Source of the DNA: Candidatus Gastranaerophilales bacterium
Lineage (GTDB): Bacteria > Cyanobacteriota > Vampirovibrionia > Gastranaerophilales > Gastranaerophilaceae
Length of the DNA: 64,000 nt
Direction: 5' to 3'
NCBI GenBank assembly: GCA_944325705.1
Contig: CALVBB010000001.1
Location: 1 to 64,000, forward strand
Shown here: positions 27,406 through 37,039 of the stretch, piece after piece
Layout: the number at the start of each line of letters is the position of its first letter
How positions within the stretch are numbered: position 1 is the stretch's first letter
Position numbers and translations under genes: made by a program
The notes under the pieces: model-generated
Seen by the model: only the letters and a program-made list of their open reading frames with translations
Databases searched by the model: none
Told to the model about the DNA's origin: nothing

Positions 27406-30012
27406 ATGAAGTTTCCAATGTTAAAAGAAATGGCGGCGCTTTTTCGCGGAAAGAAGAGCGTTGATGATTGTATTGAGAAGAAGAAAAGACGCGGGATTTC
27501 TCTGGCGGAAATGCTGCTGGCTCTGGCTATAGTCGGTATATTAGCCGCAATATTAATGCCGGTGCTGAAATCATCTCAGCCTGACAGGTTGGAAACCCTT
27601 CATAAAAAAGCTAATTATATAGTTGAGCACGTTGTTGCGGATATTGCTTTTGATGAAGATTTGTATCCGCCGACAACTACACAAACAGGTCTCGGCAGTA
27701 TCGGTGCCGTTAAAGTTGACGGCGTAACTTATGCCGGTGAAGAAAAATTCTGTGAATTATTTGCAAGCAGGGTAAATAAGGCTCCTGGCAGTGTAACAAA
27801 CTGTTCAGCAGGTAAAAAGACATTTACATCTATAGAAGGTATTGACTGGTATCTTCCAGTATCAACCTTCGACGGCTCAAGGCCTTATGAGGAAATTAAA
27901 TTTGATGTAAACGGTTCTCAGTCTCCAAATTGTCAATATAATGAAACCTCTTGTCCGAAACCGGATACTTTTGTATATTATCTTAAGCCAAATGGGAAAC
28001 TCTATACAAATACTCCAACCGGTTCTTCAACTACTTATTGTATAAACTTGATGCAGACCGGTCCTGGCAGTGTTATGATTAAACCGAAGACCGGAGGTTC
28101 ATGGTCATCGCTTGCAGGCAGCAGCTGCGGTAAGGCGCCTGGAGAATATATGTTAAAAGCAACACCGGCAGCCGGTTATGAGGCAAAACCATGGAGTGAG
28201 CGAAATCTTACAATAACTAACGCAGATGTTGATGTTAATATTGAGTTTCAGCTTATACCACCTCCTGTAATGAGAGATGTTATAATTACTAAAATAAGAA
28301 ATTACAGTTTGCTTGGCGGTTTATTTAATCCGTCTAATGTTGCTGATGGTACTGTAAAGCTTGGAGATCAGGAAATTACATTTAGCGGCAGTGGAACTCC
28401 GAGTTGTTATTCTGCTTTGGATATATTCCATCTTTCTCCTGGCTGCAAGATTTATACAACAACAGTTTCTGTTGAATCTGGACAATACGGAGTTACGGCT
28501 GTTCCTGATGCAAAGAGTGCTGTTGATAAGGTTCAGCCGACAGTTGTGGACGTGACCTCAACTAATGGTAGTGCTGAAATTTCTTTTATATGGAATTATC
28601 TAGACAATGCTAAATATAATGTAACTGCTCCGATAATAGGTGATCACTACTGTAATAACGGGATTAATGTCACAACTGTATCCGGAACTGTGAATCAAAA
28701 AGAGAAGGGAACTCCATTCACACTGACACTTACTAAACCAAGTGCTTGCGATTTTGAATGGGTTATTAGTGAACCGTCAGTAATTACGAGCGGAAATATT
28801 AAATCTATGGTACTTAAGGGTTCAATTCCGGATCATGACATTGATATTCCGGTACGTATGATAGCACCTGGAGGTGCACATGATACCAATCCGGTTAAGC
28901 ATAAAGTAATAGTTAATCAGCACTGTCCGGACGGGTCTGCGATGTGTGCGGCTGTCACAGGTACAGGTGAATATCCGGAAGGAACTGGAGGCATTGTAGT
29001 TAAAGTTTCCCCTTATGAAGGTCTTAGTGCAGACTGGACAGAGCAGACTGTATCTGTTGGTACGGAAGATGTCATTCTGGATGTTACTCTGACTGAAGGT
29101 GCATATTGTATTAATACAACTATATCAGGGCCGGGTAATATTTTGCCTTCCAAAAATTATTGCGGCTTGACTAATGGTACATATACAATTACAGCAGTGC
29201 CTGCTACCGGATACGGGGTTACCGATGCCGGATGGGTGCAGACTTCTGCTAGTCCAAAACAGTATCAAAAGAGTGTTACGATAAATGATGCCAGTGTAAA
29301 TGAAAGCGTTTCATTTATTAGGCAGGAAGATAATACATACTGTGTTAATCTTACAATTAACTGTCCGTATGCAGATCCTTCAACTTGCGGTTATTATACC
29401 CTGTGGGGAGTTTCTCCGAGTTTCCCTGAATCCTCGCTGACACTTACCGGGAATATTGCTTCTATCTGTGGATTGACTAACGGTACTTACATAGCAATTG
29501 TACATCCGGATACCAGCAAAGCTTCTTTAAAAGGTTACCAACCTTCTTCGTACATGGCACTAATTGAAAATGCAAACTATGAAAATACTATTGATTTTGA
29601 GAGGATCAAAGCACCACTGAGTGTTGCTCTGAAATTCAAACTGGAGGATGGTTTGACTGTAGTGGACGCTAAAAATAATCTGGGTACAGCCGACATTCAA
29701 TACATATTGACATTCACAGATTCTGAAACCGGTGTTAATGTTGAATATACGCAGACTATTTCTAATGCTGAGGCTATGGATATTTATGATTCAATCAGCA
29801 GCGGTGCCAATATATCTACAAAGACGAATATATCAACTCAGGATGTTCCTATTGGACAGTATACAGTGTCATCCCTTAAAGGTTACAGAATTTCAACGGA
29901 AGGTGTAAAAACTGAAATTTCCAGCAGTGTATCAAGTATTGTGATTAATTTAACTCAAGCAGGTGCAACACTGCCTCTGGTGTATACGTTCAAGAAGGAA
30001 GAAACCCCCTGA
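27406..30012 (+). CDS. Giant pilin-like surface protein with repeated beta domains
   Basis: This 868-residue protein has a prepilin-type N-terminus: a 30-residue basic leader ending KKRRG, then ISLAEMLLALAIVGILAAIL with Glu at +5. After the helix comes a long extracellular part with repeated Cys-containing beta units. Recurring YCIN/YCVN openings are followed by GPG and G-x-Y-x-x-x-A-x-P segments (for example YCINLMQTGPGS, YCINTTISGPGN and YCVNLTINC). These resemble bacterial surface repeat domains. An ordinary pseudopilin is 100-250 residues, so this one may be displayed at a pilus tip or act as an adhesin. Function is inferred. Confidence 0.8.
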   Translation: MKFPMLKEMAALFRGKKSVDDCIEKKKRRGISLAEMLLALAIVGILAAILMPVLKSSQPDRLETLHKKANYIVEHVVADIAFDEDLYPPTTTQTGLGSIGAVKVDGVTYAGEEKFCELFASRVNKAPGSVTNCSAGKKTFTSIEGIDWYLPVSTFDGSRPYEEIKFDVNGSQSPNCQYNETSCPKPDTFVYYLKPNGKLYTNTPTGSSTTYCINLMQTGPGSVMIKPKTGGSWSSLAGSSCGKAPGEYMLKATPAAGYEAKPWSERNLTITNADVDVNIEFQLIPPPVMRDVIITKIRNYSLLGGLFNPSNVADGTVKLGDQEITFSGSGTPSCYSALDIFHLSPGCKIYTTTVSVESGQYGVTAVPDAKSAVDKVQPTVVDVTSTNGSAEISFIWNYLDNAKYNVTAPIIGDHYCNNGINVTTVSGTVNQKEKGTPFTLTLTKPSACDFEWVISEPSVITSGNIKSMVLKGSIPDHDIDIPVRMIAPGGAHDTNPVKHKVIVNQHCPDGSAMCAAVTGTGEYPEGTGGIVVKVSPYEGLSADWTEQTVSVGTEDVILDVTLTEGAYCINTTISGPGNILPSKNYCGLTNGTYTITAVPATGYGVTDAGWVQTSASPKQYQKSVTINDASVNESVSFIRQEDNTYCVNLTINCPYADPSTCGYYTLWGVSPSFPESSLTLTGNIASICGLTNGTYIAIVHPDTSKASLKGYQPSSYMALIENANYENTIDFERIKAPLSVALKFKLEDGLTVVDAKNNLGTADIQYILTFTDSETGVNVEYTQTISNAEAMDIYDSISSGANISTKTNISTQDVPIGQYTVSSLKGYRISTEGVKTEISSSVSSIVINLTQAGATLPLVYTFKKEETP

Positions 30013-30051
30013 AACTACTGAATAGCCAAGTAATCTACAATTATCAGATAA

Positions 30052-30084
30052 CAAAAGGAACGGATATTAATTCGTTCCTTTTTG
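30052..30084 (+). terminator. Intrinsic terminator
   Basis: CAAAAGGAACG pairs with CGTTCCTTTTTG around a 10-nt loop, ending in a T run, after the giant pilin-like gene. Confidence 0.8.
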
Positions 30085-30167
30085 TCATATAAATTTTTAT
30101 TAAAATTCAGTTTGGAGATTATTAAGTTTTGTATGTTTGGTATATAATTCTTATTGAGGTACCAAAT

Positions 30168-31541
30168 TTGAAACATTCAAAACTCACAGCCCTGATATTT
30201 ATAGCATTGATTCTGGGTGTACTCGTCGGGCACTTTACACCTGATTTTGCAGTCAGAATGCGGCCGTTTGCGGAAATTTTTCTCCGTATGGTCAAGATGA
30301 TTATTGCACCGTTGCTGTTTGCAACCCTTGTTGTCGGAATTTCCGGCCATGATGATGCAAAAAGTCTAGGTAAAATCGGACTTAAAACAATTATTTATTT
30401 TGAAATAGTAACGACTTTAGCGCTTATTATCGGTTTAACAATGGCGAATATCTTCAAACCTGGGGTAGGCTTTGTGTCGGGAACTTCTCCGCATGCAATT
30501 CAGATGCAGGAGGCGGGGCTTATGGCAGCGACAAAAGCTCACACCTCTATCGGGCAGATGGTGACCGATATTTTCCCGACAAGTATTGTTGATGCAATGG
30601 CTCAGGGTAACTTGCTGCAGATTGTTGTTTTTTCAATTTTCTTTGCGCTTGCTATATGTGCTGTTGGAAAAAAGGCGCAGCCTGTTCTTGATGTCTTAAA
30701 TTCCGTGTCGCAAATAATGTTTAAATTTACGGAATATGTTATGTATTTTGCGCCTCTCGGAATTTTCGGCGCAATTGCCGCTACTGTCGGCGCTAACGGC
30801 TTGAACGTTTTAAAAAGTTATTTCAAAGTTATAGGCGCACTCTACGCTGCGCTTGCAGTTTTTGTCCTGCTTGTGCTGATAATTGCCTGTAAAATAGTTA
30901 AAATTTCATTCAGAAACTTAATCAGCGCTTTGCAGGAGCCGGCTTTGCTTGCATTTACTACCGCAAGTTCCGAGGCCGCATTTCCGAAAGCTATGGATAT
31001 TATGGAACGCTTCGGGGTTCCGAAAAAAATCGTCGGGTTTGTTATGCCGACAGGCTATACATTTAACCTTGACGGAAGTACGCTTTACCTTGCAATGGGT
31101 GTAATTTTCTCCTCGCAGATTGTCGGAATTCACCTTGATTTGAACCAGCAGATTATCATAATGCTTGCCTTGATGTTAACAAGTAAAGGGGTTGCCGGAG
31201 TGCCGCGTGTTTCTCTGATTGTCCTTGCCGGAACTCTTGCAAGCTTTAATATACCTATCCTCGGCGTTGCAATCCTACTCGGTATTGACCAGATTCTTGA
31301 TATGGGAAGAACTACCGTTAACTTAATCGGAAACTGTGTTGCAACTGTTGTTATTGCCCGCTGGGAAAGAGAGTTTGATTACGATAAAATGAAAGAATTC
31401 GTGCGCCAATCTAAAGAAGAAAGTATCGGCGCGGATATTGAAAAATTAAAAAATGAATTGAGTCATAAAAAGCTGCACGGTGGAGAGCCTGAAAATAGCA
31501 GCAATACTGGATTAGAAACAATTGAAGTAAAAGAAGGATAA
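30168..31541 (+). CDS. Dicarboxylate/amino-acid:cation symporter (DAACS family)
   Basis: The 457-residue inner-membrane carrier imports C4-dicarboxylates or acidic amino acids with protons or sodium. TTG 30168 is chosen because TTGAGGT lies about 8 nt upstream; the in-frame TTG at 30129 has none. Family marks include about eight hydrophobic segments, the hairpin sequence AFTTASSEAAFPKAM, the GYTFNLDGSTLYLA motif and the C-terminal GRTTVNLIGNCVATVV. It ends 6 nt before ileS. Confidence 0.93.
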   Translation: MKHSKLTALIFIALILGVLVGHFTPDFAVRMRPFAEIFLRMVKMIIAPLLFATLVVGISGHDDAKSLGKIGLKTIIYFEIVTTLALIIGLTMANIFKPGVGFVSGTSPHAIQMQEAGLMAATKAHTSIGQMVTDIFPTSIVDAMAQGNLLQIVVFSIFFALAICAVGKKAQPVLDVLNSVSQIMFKFTEYVMYFAPLGIFGAIAATVGANGLNVLKSYFKVIGALYAALAVFVLLVLIIACKIVKISFRNLISALQEPALLAFTTASSEAAFPKAMDIMERFGVPKKIVGFVMPTGYTFNLDGSTLYLAMGVIFSSQIVGIHLDLNQQIIIMLALMLTSKGVAGVPRVSLIVLAGTLASFNIPILGVAILLGIDQILDMGRTTVNLIGNCVATVVIARWEREFDYDKMKEFVRQSKEESIGADIEKLKNELSHKKLHGGEPENSSNTGLETIEVKEG

Positions 31542-31547
31542 TAGAAG

Positions 31548-34364
31548 ATGAGTAACGAAACCGGTACAAAAGTTGAATTTAAAGAAACTCTTAATCTGCC
31601 TCAGACAAGCCTTGCAATGAGGGCAAATGCGGCTGTCAGAGAACTTGAAATCCAGAAATTCTGGGAAGAAAATAATATTTACGAAAAAATTATTTCTCAA
31701 AGAGATAAGGCAAATAAATTTATTCTGCATGACGGTCCGCCGTATTTAAGTTCTGAAAAAATTCACGTTGGAACGGCTTTGAACAAAATCTTGAAAGATA
31801 TTCTTTTAAAATATAAAGCGCAGGCAGGGTATTATACGCCGTATGTTCCGGGGTACGACGGACACGGGCTCCCTATTGAAAATAAAGTTGTAAAAAATAT
31901 TAAAGGTGGCAGAAGTGCGCTTACACCTTACGAATTGCGCCAGAAGTGCCGTGAATTTGCTCATACAAGTCTTAAAGGGCAGGAGAGCGAATTTAAGCGC
32001 CTCGGGGTTCTCGGCGATTGGGAACATCCCTATTTGACAATTGCGCCTGAATACGAAGCTGAACAGGTCAGAGTTTTCGGCGAAATGTATAAAAAAGGTT
32101 ACATTGAAAAAGGTATGAAACCTGTTTACTGGTGCGCTTCCTGCGAAACCGCGTTAGCCGAAGCCGAAGTTGAATATGCTGATCATACCTCAACTTCTAT
32201 TTATGTCAGATTTAAATTCTTTGACGAAGATAAGAAAAAAGCATTTGCTACAGCAGGTGTAAACAGTGACAAGGATTTGTATGCAATTATCTGGACGACA
32301 ACTCCTTGGACAATTCCTTCAAATATGGCAATCAGTATGCACCCGAAATTTGAGTACACTTTCTTTGAATATAAGGGAGATATTTATGTAGCGGCTCAGG
32401 AATTACTCGGAGCATTTTTAGCCGATGTAGGATGGGAAGAAAAAGATATTAAAGTTTTAGGTTCATGCACAGGAGCGGATCTGGAGCTTTTGAATACAAA
32501 ACATCCGCTTTATGACAGAAAGTCTCCGATAATTTTAGGCGAGCACGTTACGCTGGATGCAGGTACAGGTTCTGTACATACGGCTCCGGGTCACGGTCTT
32601 GAGGACTATGAAGTGGGCTGCAGATACGGTATTGAAGTGTTTTCTCCTCTCGACAGCCGCGGCGTCTGGACTGATGCGGTTAACGATAAAGATTTAGAGG
32701 GTGTTCCGTATTACAAAGGCAACGCAATCGTTATCGAAAAACTTAAAAACTGCGGAGCTTTAATTTCTCAAGCTGATATAAACCACAGCTACCCGCACTG
32801 CTGGAGATGTAAAAATCCTGTAATCTACAGGGCAACGCCTCAGTGGTTTGTTAAAGTTGACCGCTTTAGAGACGAAACCTTAGAAGCTATTAAAGATGTA
32901 AAATGGATTCCTGCAAGCGGAGAAGCAAGAATTTCAAACATGGTTGCAGGCCGCACCGACTGGTGTATTTCCCGTCAGCGTGCGTGGGGTGTTCCTATCC
33001 CTGTTTTCTATTGCGAGGATTGCGGAGAAGTTATTGTAACCGACGAAACAATAGAAAATGTTGCGAAAATTTTCGAAAAAGAAAGTTCTGATGCGTGGGT
33101 TAAATATTCCGCAGAAGAATTACTTCCGCAAGGTTTCAAATGCCCGAAATGCGGCAAAAACCACTTTCGTAAAGAAAATGATATTATGGACGTCTGGTTT
33201 GACTCGGGAATTTCATGGCGCGCAGTTGTGGAAAAACGCTCGGATGTTCTCGGACACACTCCTGTTGAAATGTATCTGGAAGGTTCCGACCAGCACAGAG
33301 GCTGGTTCCAGTCATCTCTTCTGACATCAATCGCAACTCAGGGCAAGGCGCCTTATAAATCGGTTCTTACTCACGGGTTTGTGTTCGGCGAGGACGGAAG
33401 AAAAATGTCGAAATCTCTCGGAAATTACATAAGGCCGGATGAAATTATCAAAACCTACGGCGCTGATATTTTAAGACTCTGGGCTGCTTCCGTTGACTAC
33501 AGAAATGATACCAAAATCGGTAACAACATAATTAAGCAGCTTGCAGAAATTTTTAAGAAAACCAGAAACACTTCAAGATTCTTGCTCGGCAACCTGTTCG
33601 ATTTTGACCCTGAAAAAGATTACGTAAAATATGAAGATTTAACTGCACTCGATAAATTTGCACTGCATAAATTGAACCAGTTAATCGAAAACGTAACCGA
33701 AGCATTTGAACATTACGAATTCTACAAATACTTCCAGCAGCTTCAAAACTTTGCGGCGGTTGATTTGAGTTCATTCTACCTTGATATTGTAAAAGACAGA
33801 TTATACACGGCAGGTAAAAAATCACTTTCACGCCGCGCCTGCCAGACTGTGCTTTATGAAATTCTGCAGACCCTCGTGAGAATTCTTGTTCCTGTTATGC
33901 CTCATCAGGCTGAGGACATCTGGATGAGTGTTCCTGAATGCCAGAAGTGCGGTCTGGAAAGTATACTTCTCTCTGACTGGCCGACTGCAAAACCTCAGTG
34001 GCACAACGAAAAACTGGAAGAAGATTTTGCAAAAATCTTAAAAGCAAGAGAAGTCGTAACCCGCGCGATTGAACCTCTCCGTGCCGATAAAAAAGTCGGA
34101 AGCTCTTTAGAGGTTGCAGTTTACGTGAGCGTTAAAGATAATGAGGTATTGAAAGCGAATGAAAGCGAACTTTGTAATATCTTTATTACATCACAGGCGC
34201 ATGTAGCGGATGAAAAGCCGTCTGATGTATTGAATGAATACAAAGAGGACGATTACACCGTATGGGTAACGGCGGCTGAAGGCGAGAAGTGCGCCCGCTG
34301 CTGGAAATACAGAAAGTTAAATTCCGACGGTATCTGCGACGATTGCGTTGAGGCTATTAAATAA
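31548..34364 (+). CDS. ileS: Isoleucyl-tRNA synthetase
   Basis: This class I synthetase has 938 residues, the normal length. The first signature is HVGT (about 73), the second KMSKS (about 619). The CP1 editing domain lies between, and a C-terminal zinc site is visible (CARCWKY and CDDC). Its short distance to the symporter upstream suggests co-transcription. A terminator follows at 34401. Confidence 0.98.
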   Translation: MSNETGTKVEFKETLNLPQTSLAMRANAAVRELEIQKFWEENNIYEKIISQRDKANKFILHDGPPYLSSEKIHVGTALNKILKDILLKYKAQAGYYTPYVPGYDGHGLPIENKVVKNIKGGRSALTPYELRQKCREFAHTSLKGQESEFKRLGVLGDWEHPYLTIAPEYEAEQVRVFGEMYKKGYIEKGMKPVYWCASCETALAEAEVEYADHTSTSIYVRFKFFDEDKKKAFATAGVNSDKDLYAIIWTTTPWTIPSNMAISMHPKFEYTFFEYKGDIYVAAQELLGAFLADVGWEEKDIKVLGSCTGADLELLNTKHPLYDRKSPIILGEHVTLDAGTGSVHTAPGHGLEDYEVGCRYGIEVFSPLDSRGVWTDAVNDKDLEGVPYYKGNAIVIEKLKNCGALISQADINHSYPHCWRCKNPVIYRATPQWFVKVDRFRDETLEAIKDVKWIPASGEARISNMVAGRTDWCISRQRAWGVPIPVFYCEDCGEVIVTDETIENVAKIFEKESSDAWVKYSAEELLPQGFKCPKCGKNHFRKENDIMDVWFDSGISWRAVVEKRSDVLGHTPVEMYLEGSDQHRGWFQSSLLTSIATQGKAPYKSVLTHGFVFGEDGRKMSKSLGNYIRPDEIIKTYGADILRLWAASVDYRNDTKIGNNIIKQLAEIFKKTRNTSRFLLGNLFDFDPEKDYVKYEDLTALDKFALHKLNQLIENVTEAFEHYEFYKYFQQLQNFAAVDLSSFYLDIVKDRLYTAGKKSLSRRACQTVLYEILQTLVRILVPVMPHQAEDIWMSVPECQKCGLESILLSDWPTAKPQWHNEKLEEDFAKILKAREVVTRAIEPLRADKKVGSSLEVAVYVSVKDNEVLKANESELCNIFITSQAHVADEKPSDVLNEYKEDDYTVWVTAAEGEKCARCWKYRKLNSDGICDDCVEAIK

Positions 34365-34400
34365 AAGTTGCAAGACAAAGCCCGCAGACTATAGAACGAA

Positions 34401-34430
34401 AAAGGGAGCAATTGTCAGCTCCCTTTTTTT
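34401..34430 (+). terminator. Intrinsic terminator of ileS
   Basis: AAAGGGAGC and GCTCCCTTT pair around an 8-nt loop and run into seven T. Confidence 0.85.
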
Positions 34431-34432
34431 AA

Positions 34433-34857
34433 TTATAATTTTGCTCCTTCCTTATAGTTTTTATATTCAAGTTTATCTTTTCCGGTTAGAATATTAATTA
34501 TACTTTTTCCACCATTAGGTGCCCAGGTACTCGGTTGAAGTTTGTCTGTATAGACTCCAAGAAAACCAGCAGGTCGGAATTACAAATCCGAGTGGCAGAA
34601 CTGTTGAAAAGTTGAAAGGTTGAATGGGTGAAAGGTTAACATTAGACGTGTCATTCTGAAACGTAAATAGTTGCGTCTCACAATAGTTGCAACTGTTCAG
34701 AAGCTCTTTGTTATTAGCGCCCGCAATGGAAAAAGATTTGAAAAAATCCCCGCGCTTAATATTTTCTAAAAAAGTGTGCCAGAAATTCTTGTCCTGAGCG
34801 GAAGTTAATCTACCCCCCCCCCCCTGAGAGTTTTGAAGCTATAGTTGTGTTTTGCAT
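34433..34857 (-). pseudogene. Broken G-tract leader ORF with a separate C-terminal coding remnant
   Basis: A strong site (AAGGAGGATA) precedes minus-strand ATG 34857, which reads MQNTTIASKLS then a run of 12 G (C at 34813-34824) and a stop. The leader matches the MEKSSIARIS pattern of the pseudopilin leaders. With 11 G the frame would stay open to 34515 and begin RLTSAQDKNFWHTFLENIKR, followed by repeat-derived sequence. From about 34580 to 34433 another frame is open without a start and ends LEYKNYKEGAKL, like the tail of a former gene. I read this as a G-tract gene disrupted by repeats and frameshift. Confidence 0.5.
34813..34824 (-). repeat. Mononucleotide tract (12 C on +, 12 G on coding strand)
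   Basis: The run lies in the leader of the minus-strand ORF starting at 34857. A length of 11 would open the downstream frame; 12 gives an immediate TAG. Confidence 0.8.
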
Positions 34858-34904
34858 AAATGTATCCTCCTTTTTCATATTTTTTATTATAGTATATTTT
34901 GATG

Positions 34905-34910
34905 TATAAT
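34905..34910 (+). promoter_or_regulatory. -10 element of hydE, 6 nt before ATG
   Basis: A perfect TATAAT followed by GCAACT then ATG 34917. No Shine-Dalgarno sequence lies near, so the mRNA is probably leaderless. Confidence 0.55.
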
Positions 34911-34916
34911 GCAACT

Positions 34917-35963
34917 ATGAGAGATCTTATAGAAAAGGCCGTATCTACCCGCATACTGGCAAGGGATGAAATAACGGCTGTTCTTGGAGATAACAGTTGT
35001 AATCATGAACTTTTTGCCGCGGCAGACAGGGTTAGAAAACAGTTTGTCGGCGATGAGGTTCATCTGAGGGCTTTGATTGAGTTTTCAAATTTTTGCAGGT
35101 GTAACTGTCTTTACTGCGGGATTCGTGCCGGAAATAATCTTGTCGAAAGATACAGGCTTGATAGGGAACAAATTCTTTCTCTTGCCAAAAAAGCCTTTGA
35201 TTTCGGCTACAGAACAATAGTTTTGCAATCCGGGGAGGATGTATATTTTACTGCCGAAGCTCTTGCAGGAATTGTTGCGGAAATTAAGAAATTAGATGTT
35301 GCCGTAACTTTGAGCATAGGCGAGAGAAGCTATGAAGAATATAAAATTCTGAAAGACGCAGGTGCTGACAGATTTTTATTAAGAATTGAAACAACGGACA
35401 AAAATTTATACGAAAAAATGCACCCGAAAGCAAGTTTTGAAAACCGGAAAAGATGTCTTTATAATTTAAAGAAACTCGGGTTTGAAACAGGAACAGGCTG
35501 TCTTGTCGGACTTCCTGAGCAGACTTATGCGTCCCTCGCCAATGATATTTTGTTCTTTAAAGATCTTGATGCGGATATGATAGGTATCGGGCCTTTAATT
35601 CCGCATGAACATACCCCTTTAAAGGATTGTTCTGCTGGAGATTTGACGTTAGCGCTAAAGGTTCTTGCTCTGACTAGGCTTTTGCTTCCTGATATAAATA
35701 TTCCTGCAACAACTGCTATGGAAACGCTTCATCCGGAAGGCAGGATTATGGCGCTTCAAAGCGGTGCAAATGTTGTTATGCCTAATGTTACACTTGATGA
35801 ATACAAATCTAAATACGAAATTTATCCGGATAAGGCAAATGTAAACTACGGAGAGCTGGCTGAAAAGTTGAGGCAAATCGGGCGTACGATTTCTGAGAAA
35901 AAAGGTTTCAGGGGAAATTCTGACCACCCCCTCACCCTTAATCCTGTGACAGACTTCGAATAA
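34917..35963 (+). CDS. hydE: [FeFe]-hydrogenase maturation radical SAM enzyme HydE
   Basis: HydE is a biotin-synthase-like radical SAM enzyme acting in assembly of the H-cluster. The 348-residue protein has the cluster motif CRCNCLYC (C-x3-C-x2-C, about residues 60-67), VLQSGED, and the HydE-typical IGIGPLIPHEHTPL and TTAMETLHPEGR. I start at ATG 34917, where TATAAT ends 6 nt upstream; an ATG at 34902 would lie upstream of the -10. hydF is about 21 kb away; hydG is not in the window. Confidence 0.94.
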   Translation: MRDLIEKAVSTRILARDEITAVLGDNSCNHELFAAADRVRKQFVGDEVHLRALIEFSNFCRCNCLYCGIRAGNNLVERYRLDREQILSLAKKAFDFGYRTIVLQSGEDVYFTAEALAGIVAEIKKLDVAVTLSIGERSYEEYKILKDAGADRFLLRIETTDKNLYEKMHPKASFENRKRCLYNLKKLGFETGTGCLVGLPEQTYASLANDILFFKDLDADMIGIGPLIPHEHTPLKDCSAGDLTLALKVLALTRLLLPDINIPATTAMETLHPEGRIMALQSGANVVMPNVTLDEYKSKYEIYPDKANVNYGELAEKLRQIGRTISEKKGFRGNSDHPLTLNPVTDFE

Positions 35964-36029
35964 TAGTTTGAGCACGACGGTTTTATTCAATAGGATGTCT
36001 GGCGGTAAATATAGAAAGGATAAGATATT

Positions 36030-36950
36030 ATGAAAATTGCAAAAAGTTTGATAGAATTAATTGGCGGAACTCCGCTTGTAAAAATTAATAAATTGAATAC
36101 CGGTGCAGCCGTTATTGCCGCAAAAATTGAATCAAGAAATCCTGCGGGTTCTATTAAAGATAGGCCTGCTTATAATATGATTAAAAGAGCTGAAGATGCA
36201 GGGCTTATTAATAAAGATACTGTAATCATCGAGCCTACCAGCGGAAATACAGGAATAGGGCTTGCCATGGTCTGTGCAATTAAAGGCTACAAGATGATTC
36301 TTACAATGCCTGAAACCATGAGTCTGGAGCGCAGAATGCTTCTAAAAGCTTACGGAGCAGAACTTGTGCTGACTGAAGGTTCAAAAGGTATGCAGGGTGC
36401 TGTAGATAAGGCGGAAGAACTGCATAAAGAAATTAAAAACTCCTTTATTCCGCAGCAATTTTCTAATCCGGCAAATCCTGAAAGCCATATTCTGACAACT
36501 GCTGAAGAAATCTGGAAAGATACAGATGGTAAAGTCGATATAGTGGTAGCAGGCGTCGGCACTGGCGGAACAATTTCAGGTATTGCAAAAGGTTTAAAAT
36601 CTAAAAATCCGGAGATTAAGGCTGTAGCGATTGAGCCTGCCTCCTCTCAGGTTCTTGCCGGAAAACCTGCGGGCGCTCATAAAATTCAGGGTATCGGCGC
36701 GAACTTCGTTCCGGAAAATTTTGACCGCAGTGCGGTTGATGAAATTATTCCGGTGTCTGACGAACAGGCACTTGAAACTGCTCGTCATTTAGCTTCTAAA
36801 GAGGGAATTCTGTCCGGAATTTCTGCAGGGGCTGCAATGTATGCCGCAAATCTGCTTTCCTGCCGTCCTGAAAATAAGGACAAACTGATTGTCGTAGTTC
36901 TTCCTGACAGCGGCGAACGTTATCTCTCAAGTGAACTTTTTAAAGATTAA
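36030..36950 (+). CDS. cysK: Cysteine synthase A (O-acetylserine sulfhydrylase)
   Basis: This 306-residue PLP enzyme makes cysteine from O-acetylserine and sulfide. The PLP lysine lies in [10 protein letters not shown] (about 42), the phosphate loop is GTGGTI, and the substrate loop is TSGNTG. The final motif is [21 protein letters not shown] serves as ribosome site. No operon partner is evident. Confidence 0.96.
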   Translation: MKIAKSLIELIGGTPLVKINKLNTGAAVIAAKIESRNPAGSIKDRPAYNMIKRAEDAGLINKDTVIIEPTSGNTGIGLAMVCAIKGYKMILTMPETMSLERRMLLKAYGAELVLTEGSKGMQGAVDKAEELHKEIKNSFIPQQFSNPANPESHILTTAEEIWKDTDGKVDIVVAGVGTGGTISGIAKGLKSKNPEIKAVAIEPASSQVLAGKPAGAHKIQGIGANFVPENFDRSAVDEIIPVSDEQALETARHLASKEGILSGISAGAAMYAANLLSCRPENKDKLIVVVLPDSGERYLSSELFKD

Positions 36951-36954
36951 TTTT

Positions 36955-36995
36955 TGTTACAATTTTAAAAATGATTGAAATTCAGTACTCCTGAA
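36955..36995 (+). promoter_or_regulatory. Weaker form of the shared upstream element
   Basis: TGTTAC, an AT-rich run, ATTGAAATTCAGTACTCCTGA. It resembles the element at 5941 and 38010 but lacks the pentamer array. Confidence 0.4.
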
Positions 36996-37039
36996 AGTTG
37001 TTTTTATAATTAGTGAAGTAATTTAGGAGAGCTGAATTT

